Positions 36,900 to 45,383 of a stretch of 64,000 nt of DNA are shown in pieces. The stretch is from Candidatus Latescibacterota bacterium. Lineage in GTDB: Bacteria > JAAXHH01. The stretch is from assembly GCA_022822725.1 (NCBI GenBank), contig JAJEAN010000007.1, forward strand, positions 2,119,045-2,183,044, given 5' to 3'. Position 1 is the first letter of the stretch; each line of letters starts with the position of its first letter. The notes under the pieces were generated by a model. The model made no database searches, was not told where the DNA came from, and saw nothing but the letters and a program-made list of their open reading frames with translations. The position numbers and the translations under genes were made by a program.

Positions 36900-38381
36900 G
36901 GTCAGTTTCCACGGACTCTCCCCGGCCCCGTCGGCGCCATCCCCTCCGACCCCGGCCGGCGTCGCCCGTCTCGCTTCCCGGTGCTTCATGATCGCGGCGA
37001 AGGCGGCGGCGATATGACGCTCATCGGCCCCGGCATCTTCATCCGGCCCCATGGTCTCGACGAAGGAGGTGGAATAGTCGCCGGAAATGAACCGGGGGTC
37101 CGAGAGGGCCCGAAGGTGGAACGGTATGGTGGTCTTGATCCCACCGATATCGTATTCCTCCAGGGCTCTTTTCATGCGGGCGATGGCCTCCTCCCGCTTC
37201 TCGGCCCAGACGATCAGCTTGGCGATCATGGGATCGTAATAGATGGGTACCTCGTACCCCGCGCAGAAGCCGCTGTCCAGCCTGACGCCGGGACCGCCCG
37301 GTTCGCTCAGACGCGTAACCGCGCCGACCGAGGGCATGAACTGCGCATTGGGATCTTCGGCGGAGATGCGGCATTCCAGGGACGCACCGTGCAGGCGCAC
37401 GTCTTCCTGCCTGAAGGGCAGCGGCATGCCGGCGGCGATTTCGATCTGGCGCCTGACCAGGTCCTGCCCCGTTCGCAACTCGGTGACCGGGTGCTCGACC
37501 TGGAGGCGGGTGTTCATCTCGAGAAAATAGAACTGACGGTCCTGATCGACGATGAACTCCACGGTACCGGCGTTGGTATACCCAACGGCCTCGGCGGCCC
37601 GAACGGCCGCTTCTCCCATGGCGTTTCTCAGCGCATCGTCGAGAATGCAGGAGGGCGATTCTTCGATGAGCTTCTGGTGGCGGCGCTGAACCGAGCATTC
37701 CCGCTCGCCAAGGTGTACCACGTTCCCGTGCTGGTCGGCGAGGACCTGAAATTCCACGTGACGGGGTTCCACCAGGTATTTCTCCAGGTAGACCGTGTCG
37801 TCGCCGAAGGCGGACTGGGCCTCGGACCGTGCGGTACGGAGCGCGCCGGCCAGGTCGTCCGGGGATTCCACGACGCGCATGCCCTTGCCGCCGCCGCCCA
37901 TGGCCGCCTTCACGAGGACCGGGTAGCCGATGGATTCCGCCACGCCGAGGCCTTCCTCGTCGCTTTCGATCCCTTCTTCGGTCCCGGGGACGACGGGCAC
38001 GCCGGCCCGGCTCATGGTCTTCCGCGCCGCGGTCTTGCTTCCCATGGCCCGCATGGCGTCGCCGGAAGGACCGATGAATGTAATCCCCGCCTCGACGCAG
38101 CGATCGGCGAAGTCCGCGTTTTCAGACAGAAACCCGTATCCCGGATGTACCGCATCGGCCCCGGCCTTTTGCGCCGTATCGATGATCCGGTCCATGTGGA
38201 GATAACTGTCCGAGGAAGGCGCGTCGCCGATGCAGAAGGCCTCATCGGCGAACTGGACGTGCAGGGCGGTGCGGTCCGCTTCGGAGAAGACGGCCGTCGT
38301 TTCGATGCCCATCTCCCGGCACGTTCGGATCACCCGGACGGCGATCTCACCGCGGTTTGCGATCAGGATTTTCCGGATCAT
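36867..38381 (-). CDS. accC: biotin carboxylase subunit of an acyl-CoA carboxylase
   Basis: ATP-dependent carboxylation of biotin, 504 residues. The N-terminal domain begins IRKILIANRGEIAVRVIRT; the ATP-grasp domain has KAAMGGGGKGMRVV, EKYLVEPRHVEFQ and the catalytic EMNTRLQVEHPVTE. About 50 C-terminal residues exceed the 450 of a minimal AccC; they form a Gly/Asp-rich linker and an ESPWKLTGRRDAMR tail. The last codons lie in a 32-nt repeat, so the end may have been reshaped recently. It follows the carboxyltransferase gene by 8 nt. Confidence 0.94.
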   Translation of the reverse strand: MIRKILIANRGEIAVRVIRTCREMGIETTAVFSEADRTALHVQFADEAFCIGDAPSSDSYLHMDRIIDTAQKAGADAVHPGYGFLSENADFADRCVEAGITFIGPSGDAMRAMGSKTAARKTMSRAGVPVVPGTEEGIESDEEGLGVAESIGYPVLVKAAMGGGGKGMRVVESPDDLAGALRTARSEAQSAFGDDTVYLEKYLVEPRHVEFQVLADQHGNVVHLGERECSVQRRHQKLIEESPSCILDDALRNAMGEAAVRAAEAVGYTNAGTVEFIVDQDRQFYFLEMNTRLQVEHPVTELRTGQDLVRRQIEIAAGMPLPFRQEDVRLHGASLECRISAEDPNAQFMPSVGAVTRLSEPGGPGVRLDSGFCAGYEVPIYYDPMIAKLIVWAEKREEAIARMKRALEEYDIGGIKTTIPFHLRALSDPRFISGDYSTSFVETMGPDEDAGADERHIAAAFAAIMKHREARRATPAGVGGDGADGAGESPWKLTGRRDAMRRER

Positions 38382-38389
38382 GTATCCTC

Positions 38390-39940
38390 TTACAGTGGGA
38401 TGTTCCCGTGTTTCTTGGGTGGATTCGCGTCTCGCTTGTTCCTCAGCATCTCCAGCGCGGATATGATACGGGGACGGGTTTCGTGGGGCTGGATCACTTC
38501 GTCGATATACCCGATTTTCGCCGCGACGTAGGGATTGTCGAACTTCTCCCTGAACCCGGCGGTCAGCTCCGCCCGCAAGGCGTCGGGATCGTCCGCCTCG
38601 GCCAGCTCCCGGCGGTAGAGCACGTTCACCGAGGCTTCCGGCCCCATGACCGCGAATTGCCCGGAGGGCCAGGCGTAATTGATGTCGGCGCGTATCTGCT
38701 TGCTGTTCATCACGCAGTAGGCGCCGCCGTAGGCCTTGCGCGTGACCACGGTCAGCCGCGGCACCGTGCTCTCGCAGAAGGCGTAGAGCAGCTTGGCGCC
38801 TTCCTTGATGATGCCGCCGTGCTCCTGGCTTACACCGGGCAGAAACCCGGGCACGTCCTCGAAGACCACAAGGGGGATGTTGAAGGCGTCACAGAAGCGC
38901 ACGAACCGCGCGCCTTTCACGGACGCGTCGATGTCCAGCACGCCGGCGAGCGCAGCGGGCTGGTTGGCGACGATGCCGGCTGCCCGTCCGTTGAACCGGG
39001 CGAACCCCACGACGATGTTCTCTGCGAATTCGCCCTGCACTTCGAAGAAGTCGCCGTGGTCCACCACCCGGTGGATCACGTCCTTGATGTCGTAAGGCTT
39101 GTTGGCGTCGTCCGGCACGATATCGGCAAGTTCGTCGTCCATGCGATCGGGGTCGTCCGTCGGCGCCAGCCGAAGCGGGTCCTCCATGTTGTTCGAGGGC
39201 AGAAACGCCAGGAGCTCCTTCACCATGGTCAGGCACGCCGGTTCGTCAGGCGCGGAAAAATGGGCTACGCCGGTCACGGAGTTATGGACCTGCGCGCCGC
39301 CCAGTTCGTCGAAGGTCACCTCTTCGTGGGTCACCGCGCGGATGACGTCCGGACCGGTAATAAACATGTAGCTGGTATCCTCGACCATGAAGACGAAGTC
39401 CGTCATGGCCGGAGAGTAGACCGCACCGCCCGCGCAGGGTCCCATGATCACCGAAATCTGCGGGATCACGCCGGAAGCCATCACGTTGCGCAGGAAGATG
39501 TCGGCGTATCCGGCGAGGCTGACCACGCCTTCCTGGATGCGCGCGCCGCCGGAGTCCTTCAGGCTGATGACCGGCGCGCCGTTCTTCATGGCCAGGTCCA
39601 TTACCTTGCAGATTTTCTCTCCGTAGGCCTGGCCCAACGAACCGCCGAATACGGTGAAGTCTTCGGATACGACGTAGACGCTGCGGCCGTCGATGGTGCC
39701 GTAGCCCGTGATCACGCCGTCGCCCAGAACCTCCGTGCCTTCCATGCCGAAATCCTGACAGTCGTGGGTCACGAAGGCGCCGATCTCTTCGAAACTGCCT
39801 TCGTCCAGGAGAAAGGCCACGCGTTCCCTGGCGGTCCATTTCCCGGCCTCGTGCTGGCGGTCGATGCGGCGCTGCCCGCCGCCTTCGGCCGCCTGTTTTC
39901 GCAGCGCGTCCAGGTGTTTCATCTTTTCGGTCATGGGCAT
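38390..39940 (-). CDS. pccB: acyl-CoA carboxylase carboxyltransferase (propionyl-CoA carboxylase beta type)
   Basis: Carboxyltransferase of about 516 residues with the N- and C-halves of the crotonase-like fold. Visible stretches include LKDSGGARIQEGV, MGPCAGGAVYSPA, DVPGFLPGVSQEH and TRKAYGGAYCVMNSKQI. The start at ATG 39940 has GGAG upstream; a frame extension to 39979 is less likely. With the biotin carboxylase and carrier it forms a three-subunit enzyme, probably on propionyl-CoA and perhaps acetyl-CoA. The acyl specificity residue was not determined. Confidence 0.93.
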   Translation of the reverse strand: MPMTEKMKHLDALRKQAAEGGGQRRIDRQHEAGKWTARERVAFLLDEGSFEEIGAFVTHDCQDFGMEGTEVLGDGVITGYGTIDGRSVYVVSEDFTVFGGSLGQAYGEKICKVMDLAMKNGAPVISLKDSGGARIQEGVVSLAGYADIFLRNVMASGVIPQISVIMGPCAGGAVYSPAMTDFVFMVEDTSYMFITGPDVIRAVTHEEVTFDELGGAQVHNSVTGVAHFSAPDEPACLTMVKELLAFLPSNNMEDPLRLAPTDDPDRMDDELADIVPDDANKPYDIKDVIHRVVDHGDFFEVQGEFAENIVVGFARFNGRAAGIVANQPAALAGVLDIDASVKGARFVRFCDAFNIPLVVFEDVPGFLPGVSQEHGGIIKEGAKLLYAFCESTVPRLTVVTRKAYGGAYCVMNSKQIRADINYAWPSGQFAVMGPEASVNVLYRRELAEADDPDALRAELTAGFREKFDNPYVAAKIGYIDEVIQPHETRPRIISALEMLRNKRDANPPKKHGNIPL

Positions 39941-40004
39941 GGGATACGGTTCTCCTGCCGGGGGCTTACGCACAGACAACCGGGCTGCCCCATCGTACTG
40001 CCGT

Positions 40005-40898
40005 TCAAACCACTTCGAAATCCAGTGCCTCCAGGCCGGCCCGCAGCCGCTCTTCTCCTTCCGCGGTCAACGAGGCGGTCGGCGGGCGCGGCGGTCCGAC
40101 GGGTAAATTGCGCCATTCGAGCATCTTCTTGATCCCGGCCAGCACGCCCACCGAAATCAGCAGCGCGATGACCCGGTTGGCCTGGACCTGCAGTTCCATG
40201 GCTTCCTGGATGCGGCCGCCGCGAAAGGCATCGTACATGCGACGGTACATCCGGGGCATGACGTTGTAGGTGGAACCGATGGCCCCGTCGCTGCCCATCA
40301 CGAATCCCGCCACGCACATCTCGTCCGGACCGGTGATGGCGTTCAGCCTGCCCCCGGACAGGTCGACGAGCTGCTGAAACACGAAGAAGTTCGGGTCCGT
40401 GAACTTGATGCCCGCGAAGTTGGGCACCGCGTCCATGGCTTCCAGGAACTGTCCGGGCGAGACCTGCCCGTCGACGTCGCGCGCGAGCCAGTAGACGTAA
40501 AACGGGACCTCGGAAGCGCCTCCGATGGCGGCATAGTGCCGTACGGCGGCCGCCAGGTCGTTGGGTTGGTCCGCGGGGGCGACGGAAGCCACGGCGTCCG
40601 CACCCAGCGCGCCGGCTTCCGACGCGAGGACGACGGCATCCTCCGTGGTCGTGCCCCCCACGTGAAAGACCACCGGGACCTGGCCCGCGACGTCGTGGGT
40701 CACGGTCTCGCACATCCGCCGCCGTTCCGCGACCGACATCTGCCGGCCCTCGCCCGTGCCTCCGGTGATGAAGAAGCCGTTGCTTCCGGCGTCCACCAGG
40801 TGCCGTACCAGGGGCGCCACCCGGCCGGGCGACAGCGCCAGTCCTTCATCGAAGGGCGTGCAGAGCGCCGGCCAGATGCCTTGGACCAGTTTGGACAT
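40005..40898 (-). CDS. dihydrodipicolinate synthase / N-acetylneuraminate lyase family aldolase
   Basis: 297-residue TIM-barrel Schiff-base enzyme. The pyruvate-binding GGTGEG motif is near residue 46, the catalytic Tyr in PFYVYWL at ~134 and the Schiff-base lysine in FAGIKFTD at ~162. The general family cleaves or condenses pyruvate with an aldehyde; the substrate here is unknown. DapA itself usually has a somewhat different C-terminal part. It ends about 65 nt before the carboxyltransferase gene and follows the barrel gene by 23 nt. Confidence 0.88.
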   Translation of the reverse strand: MSKLVQGIWPALCTPFDEGLALSPGRVAPLVRHLVDAGSNGFFITGGTGEGRQMSVAERRRMCETVTHDVAGQVPVVFHVGGTTTEDAVVLASEAGALGADAVASVAPADQPNDLAAAVRHYAAIGGASEVPFYVYWLARDVDGQVSPGQFLEAMDAVPNFAGIKFTDPNFFVFQQLVDLSGGRLNAITGPDEMCVAGFVMGSDGAIGSTYNVMPRMYRRMYDAFRGGRIQEAMELQVQANRVIALLISVGVLAGIKKMLEWRNLPVGPPRPPTASLTAEGEERLRAGLEALDFEVV

Positions 40899-40921
40899 GG
40901 TACCGGTAATCGTCTTCGGTG

Positions 40922-42256
40922 TCAGAAATGGTAGTTGATACCCAGTTGAACGAAACTGTCCTGCCGGAGATCGTAGTACAGATCGTCGCGGTCGATGTTG
41001 GTTATCGCGACCGCGCCCAGGTCCAGGGAAACGACATCCGACAGCCGGCGCGCCAGTTCGAAGCCGTAGATACGCTGACGCTTGTCGAGATCGTGCAGCA
41101 CACTCACCGTCATCTCCGTCCCCTGGACATCGTTCAGCATGAGCCGCAGGGCGGCGAAGAGGTCGTTCTCATAGAAATTGGTGGCGCGGCGGCCGCGTTC
41201 GTCCCGGTTCCATTCGGCGAACAGGGTAAGGTCGGCGTCCGTATTCCACAAGGAAAAAAACGTGTACTCGCCGCCCAGTACGAAGGCGTTGAAGGTCTCT
41301 TCCACGCCCGCCAGGTTGCGCGCACCGGACCGCCGGATCGCTTCCATCTTCAACAGCAGAGACCCGGTGGTCCACTGGGCGTCCAGGCCGAACTGGCGGA
41401 TCTGGTGGTATACAGGGTAAAGCACGGGTACGGGTACGGGTACGGGTACGGGCGGGCCGGGAGAACCGGGACCGGGCGTACCGGTCACGGTCACGGGTGA
41501 ACCGGGCGGACTGCCGCAATCCAGGCACAGGCCGAAGGAGGGCTCCCGGGCCGTGCCGTCGAATACGCTGGCGCCGAAGTCCAAAAGACCCAGGGTATGG
41601 CTGTATCGGGCGGCGAAATCCGGATGCCATTTCCCGGACTCACTTTCGTATTCCACCCGGTCGTTGTCGACGACCACCGAAGCACGCAGCCTTCCGTCGC
41701 TGCCGGGGAAGGTGCGTTTCCGGTGATAGGACATGCCCAGCAGTTCCACCACGCCCCAGTCCGACGACCAGGTCACGTAGGCCATGGGCTGCCCCATCCG
41801 CGTCTTTTCATCGGGATGTTCGACCAGGTCGATCTGGTTGACGATGTCCACCAGGTGGCGGGACTCGACCACGCCCCAGAACACGCGGTCCACACCCAGG
41901 CGCAGTTCCCATTCCCCGTTGCCAAGGGCGCCGGAAAACAGGAGGTATGCTTCTCTCAGATCGAAATGGGTTCGGCGGTCGTCCGCGCTGTCGTAACGGA
42001 AATAGGGCGTTACGTTGAGGATGCGGCCCGCCTCGTCTTCCAGATAGAGGTTGGGTTCCACTACGAATCCGCTCGCGTGGGAACCCTGGCCCTGGAAAAG
42101 GGCGGTCCGGGGAAACCACCGGCTTTCCGCGGCAAGCCGGCCCGACAGGTCGATATCGTAGATTCCGGCCTGGCCGCTCGAAGCAGCCGGACGCATCGCG
42201 ACACCGAGCAGACAGACGCCGAACCACAGGAGGCGGACCAGGGCCCGCGAGGGCAT
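40922..42256 (-). CDS. outer-membrane beta-barrel protein (DUF1302-like)
   Basis: 444 residues, ATG 42256 overlapping the previous stop as TGATG (GTG 42259 is the alternative start). Signal peptide with a hydrophobic core (LLWFGVCLLGVAM) ends near residue 32. Amphipathic strands fill the rest and the chain ends in an aromatic (GINYHF), a mark of barrel insertion. A Pro/Val-rich loop (PVPVPVPVP) in the middle is encoded by a 6-nt repeat. It resembles the barrel partners of RND/MMPL exporters. It is last of a tightly coupled three-gene set. Confidence 0.8.
   Translation of the reverse strand: MPSRALVRLLWFGVCLLGVAMRPAASSGQAGIYDIDLSGRLAAESRWFPRTALFQGQGSHASGFVVEPNLYLEDEAGRILNVTPYFRYDSADDRRTHFDLREAYLLFSGALGNGEWELRLGVDRVFWGVVESRHLVDIVNQIDLVEHPDEKTRMGQPMAYVTWSSDWGVVELLGMSYHRKRTFPGSDGRLRASVVVDNDRVEYESESGKWHPDFAARYSHTLGLLDFGASVFDGTAREPSFGLCLDCGSPPGSPVTVTGTPGPGSPGPPVPVPVPVPVLYPVYHQIRQFGLDAQWTTGSLLLKMEAIRRSGARNLAGVEETFNAFVLGGEYTFFSLWNTDADLTLFAEWNRDERGRRATNFYENDLFAALRLMLNDVQGTEMTVSVLHDLDKRQRIYGFELARRLSDVVSLDLGAVAITNIDRDDLYYDLRQDSFVQLGINYHF
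41424..41453 (-). repeat. 6-nt microsatellite (about five units)
   Basis: ACGGGT repeated four times with a fifth variant, encoding a Pro-Val run in a loop of the beta-barrel protein. The unit keeps the frame. Confidence 0.85.
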
Positions 42257-43092
42257 CACCGCACCCGCCTCAGCCCGGTGCGGGTGAAGTCGCGGTCGTC
42301 GATGTCGGTCCCGAACTGGTAGTCCGTCCAGACCAGGTCGGTGCTCTTGCCCGTCAGATGGTTCACCATGGCCATCCTGCCGGCCCGCCAGTAACGGTCC
42401 TGGTACTGTTGGTATTCACCCAGGGTAAGCGTCTTGAGATGGGCGTCCTTGCGGTCGTAGTACTCCACTTTCCAGACGCGGAGCGTCGACTTGTCGCGCC
42501 ATACGAGCTGGCGGCGGTAGACCGAACCCTTCTCCACCGGGATGCGCTCAGTGACCACGCAGTCCAGGCCGTCTCCGCAGGGTTCGTCGCGCAGGTACCG
42601 GTAGGTGTATTTCTCCACTTCCTGGACCGTCATGTCCTCGTAGGTAAACTCGCTCCCCATGAAGGAACCCGAACGGTTGGACGAACTGATGCGTTTGACG
42701 CGCTTCAGGGCCGGCAGATAGAGCCATTGGTCGTCCGGCCGGTCCTTGTGGCCGTGTATGAGCAGCGCGGTGCCCCGGGCGTCGCGCGGCTGGTCGAACA
42801 CGAAGAGACTCTTGTTGCCGTCGTCTTCCGCCTCGAGCACCTTCACGCGCACTTCGCGCACGCTCTCCTGCCCCTTCTTGTTGCGAAGGATCATGGTCAT
42901 GCCGGCCGAGAAATTGCCGAACCCCTGGTCCTGCATCCGGGCGTCACGGGCGATCTGCAGCCCCTTTTCTTCCGACGGGCCGGCCGCCCATGACTCCTGG
43001 GCCGGCATGCCCGGCAGGACGAACATCGCCAGGAGGCAGAACCGGACGGCACGAAGTTTGCGCGCCGGTCGCAGTGGTTTGTCTGTTTTCAT
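42256..43092 (-). CDS. outer-membrane lipoprotein-sorting protein (LolA-like)
   Basis: 278 residues from ATG 43092, with AGGAGAAAATC directly upstream. Signal peptide ends around ~35 (PGMPAQESWAA). The mature part has the fold signature of the lipoprotein-sorting family (LEAEDDGNKSLFVFDQPRD, DDQWLYLPALKRVKRISSS, GSEFTYEDM). These half-barrel proteins carry lipids across the periplasm. Both its neighbours overlap it by four and one bases. The pairing with RND exporter and barrel suggests shuttling of a hydrophobic cargo from inner to outer membrane. Confidence 0.85.
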   Translation of the reverse strand: MKTDKPLRPARKLRAVRFCLLAMFVLPGMPAQESWAAGPSEEKGLQIARDARMQDQGFGNFSAGMTMILRNKKGQESVREVRVKVLEAEDDGNKSLFVFDQPRDARGTALLIHGHKDRPDDQWLYLPALKRVKRISSSNRSGSFMGSEFTYEDMTVQEVEKYTYRYLRDEPCGDGLDCVVTERIPVEKGSVYRRQLVWRDKSTLRVWKVEYYDRKDAHLKTLTLGEYQQYQDRYWRAGRMAMVNHLTGKSTDLVWTDYQFGTDIDDRDFTRTGLRRVR

Positions 43093-45374
43093 GATTTTCT
43101 CCTGTCTAGCGCAATTAGCAGGGGAGGGAGCAGCAGGAAATCGGCGATGATCGCAAAGCCGATGGTGATGGTGACCAGCAGCCCGAGGGCCCACGACACC
43201 TGGAAACCGGAACCCGCGAAGGCCAGGAACCCCGCGGAAAGGACCAGCGTCGTGGTCCACAACGCCTTCCCCACCGACCGGAAGGTAACGCGTACGGCTT
43301 CTTCCGCCGAAAGACCGTCCTCTTTGCGCGCCCTGAGATACCTGCTGAGAAAGTGGATCGTATCGTCCACGACGATGCCGAAGGCGACGACGATCACCAC
43401 CGAAGCGGCGATGCCCACTTCGCCGACCAGGTGCCCCCAGAGCCCGAAGCTCATGGCCGCGGGCACGAAATTCGGCAACAGGCTGATGAGACCGAATCGA
43501 AGACTCTTGAAGACCAGGACGAGGATGACCGAGATGAGCGCCATGGCGGTCACCGTTCCGCGCAGCATCGACTCGATGTTGCGCTGGGAGATATGGGCGA
43601 AGACCACGCTCAACCCGGTGGCTTCGGTCGCGAGCGCGGGCGCGTTCTCGCGCAACCAGGTTTCGCCCCGGCCGGCCACGTCCTGCAGATCCTGGCTCGA
43701 CCGGCCGCGTATCACGACCGTCATCCGCGTCGCGGACCTGGAAACATCGATCCGGTCGTTCAGATCGCTGCCGAAGGGCAGTGACAATTCGTAGAGCAGC
43801 AGGTACTGCGACGCGAGGTCCTGGGCATCGGGGATCCGGAAGAAGGCCGGATCGTCGCCGTTCATGTTCTTGTTCAGCCGCTTCATAATGTCCGTGAAAG
43901 CCTGCACGTGGCCCACTTCGGGCTGGCTCCGGTTCCATTCCGCGAATGCCTCCACCTGCCGAAGGTAATCCGGATCGGTGATTCCGCCCTCCTCCTCTGC
44001 GGCCAGCGTATACTCCAGGGACAGCAGACCGGTCAGGTTGTCCATGACGAAATCCGTATCCCGCCGGAACTCGTAGCGTTCATCGAAGTAATCGGGCCAG
44101 CTGTCGGTCAATACGTTCCTGGGCACGCCGGTGATCAGGACGACTGTGACCAGCCCGATGCTCAAGAGCAGCGGCTTGCGGCGCGCGACGACGAAATTAC
44201 CCAGGCGGTCGAAGAAGACCGGTTGCCGAAAGCCGCCGGCGCGGGCCCGCAGCGGAAGGACCGAGAGCAGCGCGGGCAGCAGCGTCATGGCGTAGACGAA
44301 CGTGATGATTACCCCGAAAGCCACGAAGTTTCCGAGAATGTGGAACGGCGGCGAATCCGAGAAGTTCAGGCTGAGAAACCCGATCGCGGTGGTGATCGAG
44401 GCCAGGAATACCGGGTAGGCGTTCGTCCTGATGGACTCCGCGACCGCCGCGTTCCGGTCTTCCCCGCGCCTGATCCCCGAAAGCGCGTGGGTGATGATGT
44501 GGACGGCCTGGGCGACCGAAATCGCCATGACGATAATGGGCACCCCTGAATTCACCGGGCTGAATACCGTGTGGAACCAGCCGGCAAGTCCCATGGTCGT
44601 CGAGATCACGAAACCGATCATGACGACGATGATGCCCGTTCCCAGAAAAGACCTCATGAGCAGGATCGAGGTGACCACGATGAGGATGAAGACAATGGGC
44701 AGCAGGGTTTCCAGGTCGTCCCGGGTCGCATCGGCGAAGGCCCGGTTCATGACCACGTCGCCCGTAAGGTAGAAGTCCACTTCCCCGTTCGCCACCCGCG
44801 CGTCGTCCAGCATGCCGTCCAGGTAGTCGGTCAACTCGATCACCGCGAGATCCGGGTTGTCGCCCAGCACGAAGTTGACCGCCAGTCCGGCCACGCGGCC
44901 GTCGGGCGAAACGAGCCGTCCGACCACCTCCTGCGAACCCAGCGCGATCGCCTGGATGCGATCCAGGTCGGCCTCGCTCAGCGACGAGGCGTCTTCGACG
45001 AGCGGCCCCACGATGAGGTCGTCTTCCATCGCTTCGCTGTGAAAGTAGTTCGTAAGGGAATTCACCCGCGTAGAGTACGGAGCGAGCCAGGCGGTTTCGG
45101 TGAGACCTTCGACGATGCCGAGCACTTCGCGGTTGAAGACGGAACCGTCCCGGGGTGCGATGGCGATCAGTGCGGTGTTGGAAACGGCGTAGATGTCTTC
45201 CAGTGCATCGAAGGCGGCGAGCTGGGGGTTGTTCTCGCCGAACATGACGCGATGCTCGTTGGAGACGGTGATGTTTCGGCCGCCGGCCGCCATGGCGAGC
45301 ATGAATAGCGAGGCGAGCGAGATAACGAGCCAGCGACGGTGCAGGATTGCGCCGATGTATTTATCCAGGTGCAA
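43089..45374 (-). CDS. RND/MMPL-family exporter
   Basis: 761 residues, two repeated halves each with one N-terminal helix, a large periplasmic domain and a five- to six-helix bundle. Typical stretches: LPIVFILIVVTSILLMRSF, VAQAVHIITHALSG in the first half and LVGEVGIAASVVIVVAFGIVVDDTIHFLSRYL in the second. It resembles the hopanoid-lipid transporter HpnN class more than drug pumps. The start is TTG 45374, ten bases after the MpaB-type gene. Its stop overlaps the next start as ATGA. No adaptor protein is present. Confidence 0.9.
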   Translation of the reverse strand: MHLDKYIGAILHRRWLVISLASLFMLAMAAGGRNITVSNEHRVMFGENNPQLAAFDALEDIYAVSNTALIAIAPRDGSVFNREVLGIVEGLTETAWLAPYSTRVNSLTNYFHSEAMEDDLIVGPLVEDASSLSEADLDRIQAIALGSQEVVGRLVSPDGRVAGLAVNFVLGDNPDLAVIELTDYLDGMLDDARVANGEVDFYLTGDVVMNRAFADATRDDLETLLPIVFILIVVTSILLMRSFLGTGIIVVMIGFVISTTMGLAGWFHTVFSPVNSGVPIIVMAISVAQAVHIITHALSGIRRGEDRNAAVAESIRTNAYPVFLASITTAIGFLSLNFSDSPPFHILGNFVAFGVIITFVYAMTLLPALLSVLPLRARAGGFRQPVFFDRLGNFVVARRKPLLLSIGLVTVVLITGVPRNVLTDSWPDYFDERYEFRRDTDFVMDNLTGLLSLEYTLAAEEEGGITDPDYLRQVEAFAEWNRSQPEVGHVQAFTDIMKRLNKNMNGDDPAFFRIPDAQDLASQYLLLYELSLPFGSDLNDRIDVSRSATRMTVVIRGRSSQDLQDVAGRGETWLRENAPALATEATGLSVVFAHISQRNIESMLRGTVTAMALISVILVLVFKSLRFGLISLLPNFVPAAMSFGLWGHLVGEVGIAASVVIVVAFGIVVDDTIHFLSRYLRARKEDGLSAEEAVRVTFRSVGKALWTTTLVLSAGFLAFAGSGFQVSWALGLLVTITIGFAIIADFLLLPPLLIALDRRKS

Positions 45375-45383
45375 TTGATCACG

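Noticed and set aside
36726-38531. 601-codon plus-strand frame opposite accC
   Set aside because: No recognisable features and covers biotin carboxylase; typical shadow frame.
41424-41453. Hexamer repeat as a phase-variation switch
   Set aside because: The unit is a multiple of three, so slippage changes loop length but not frame.
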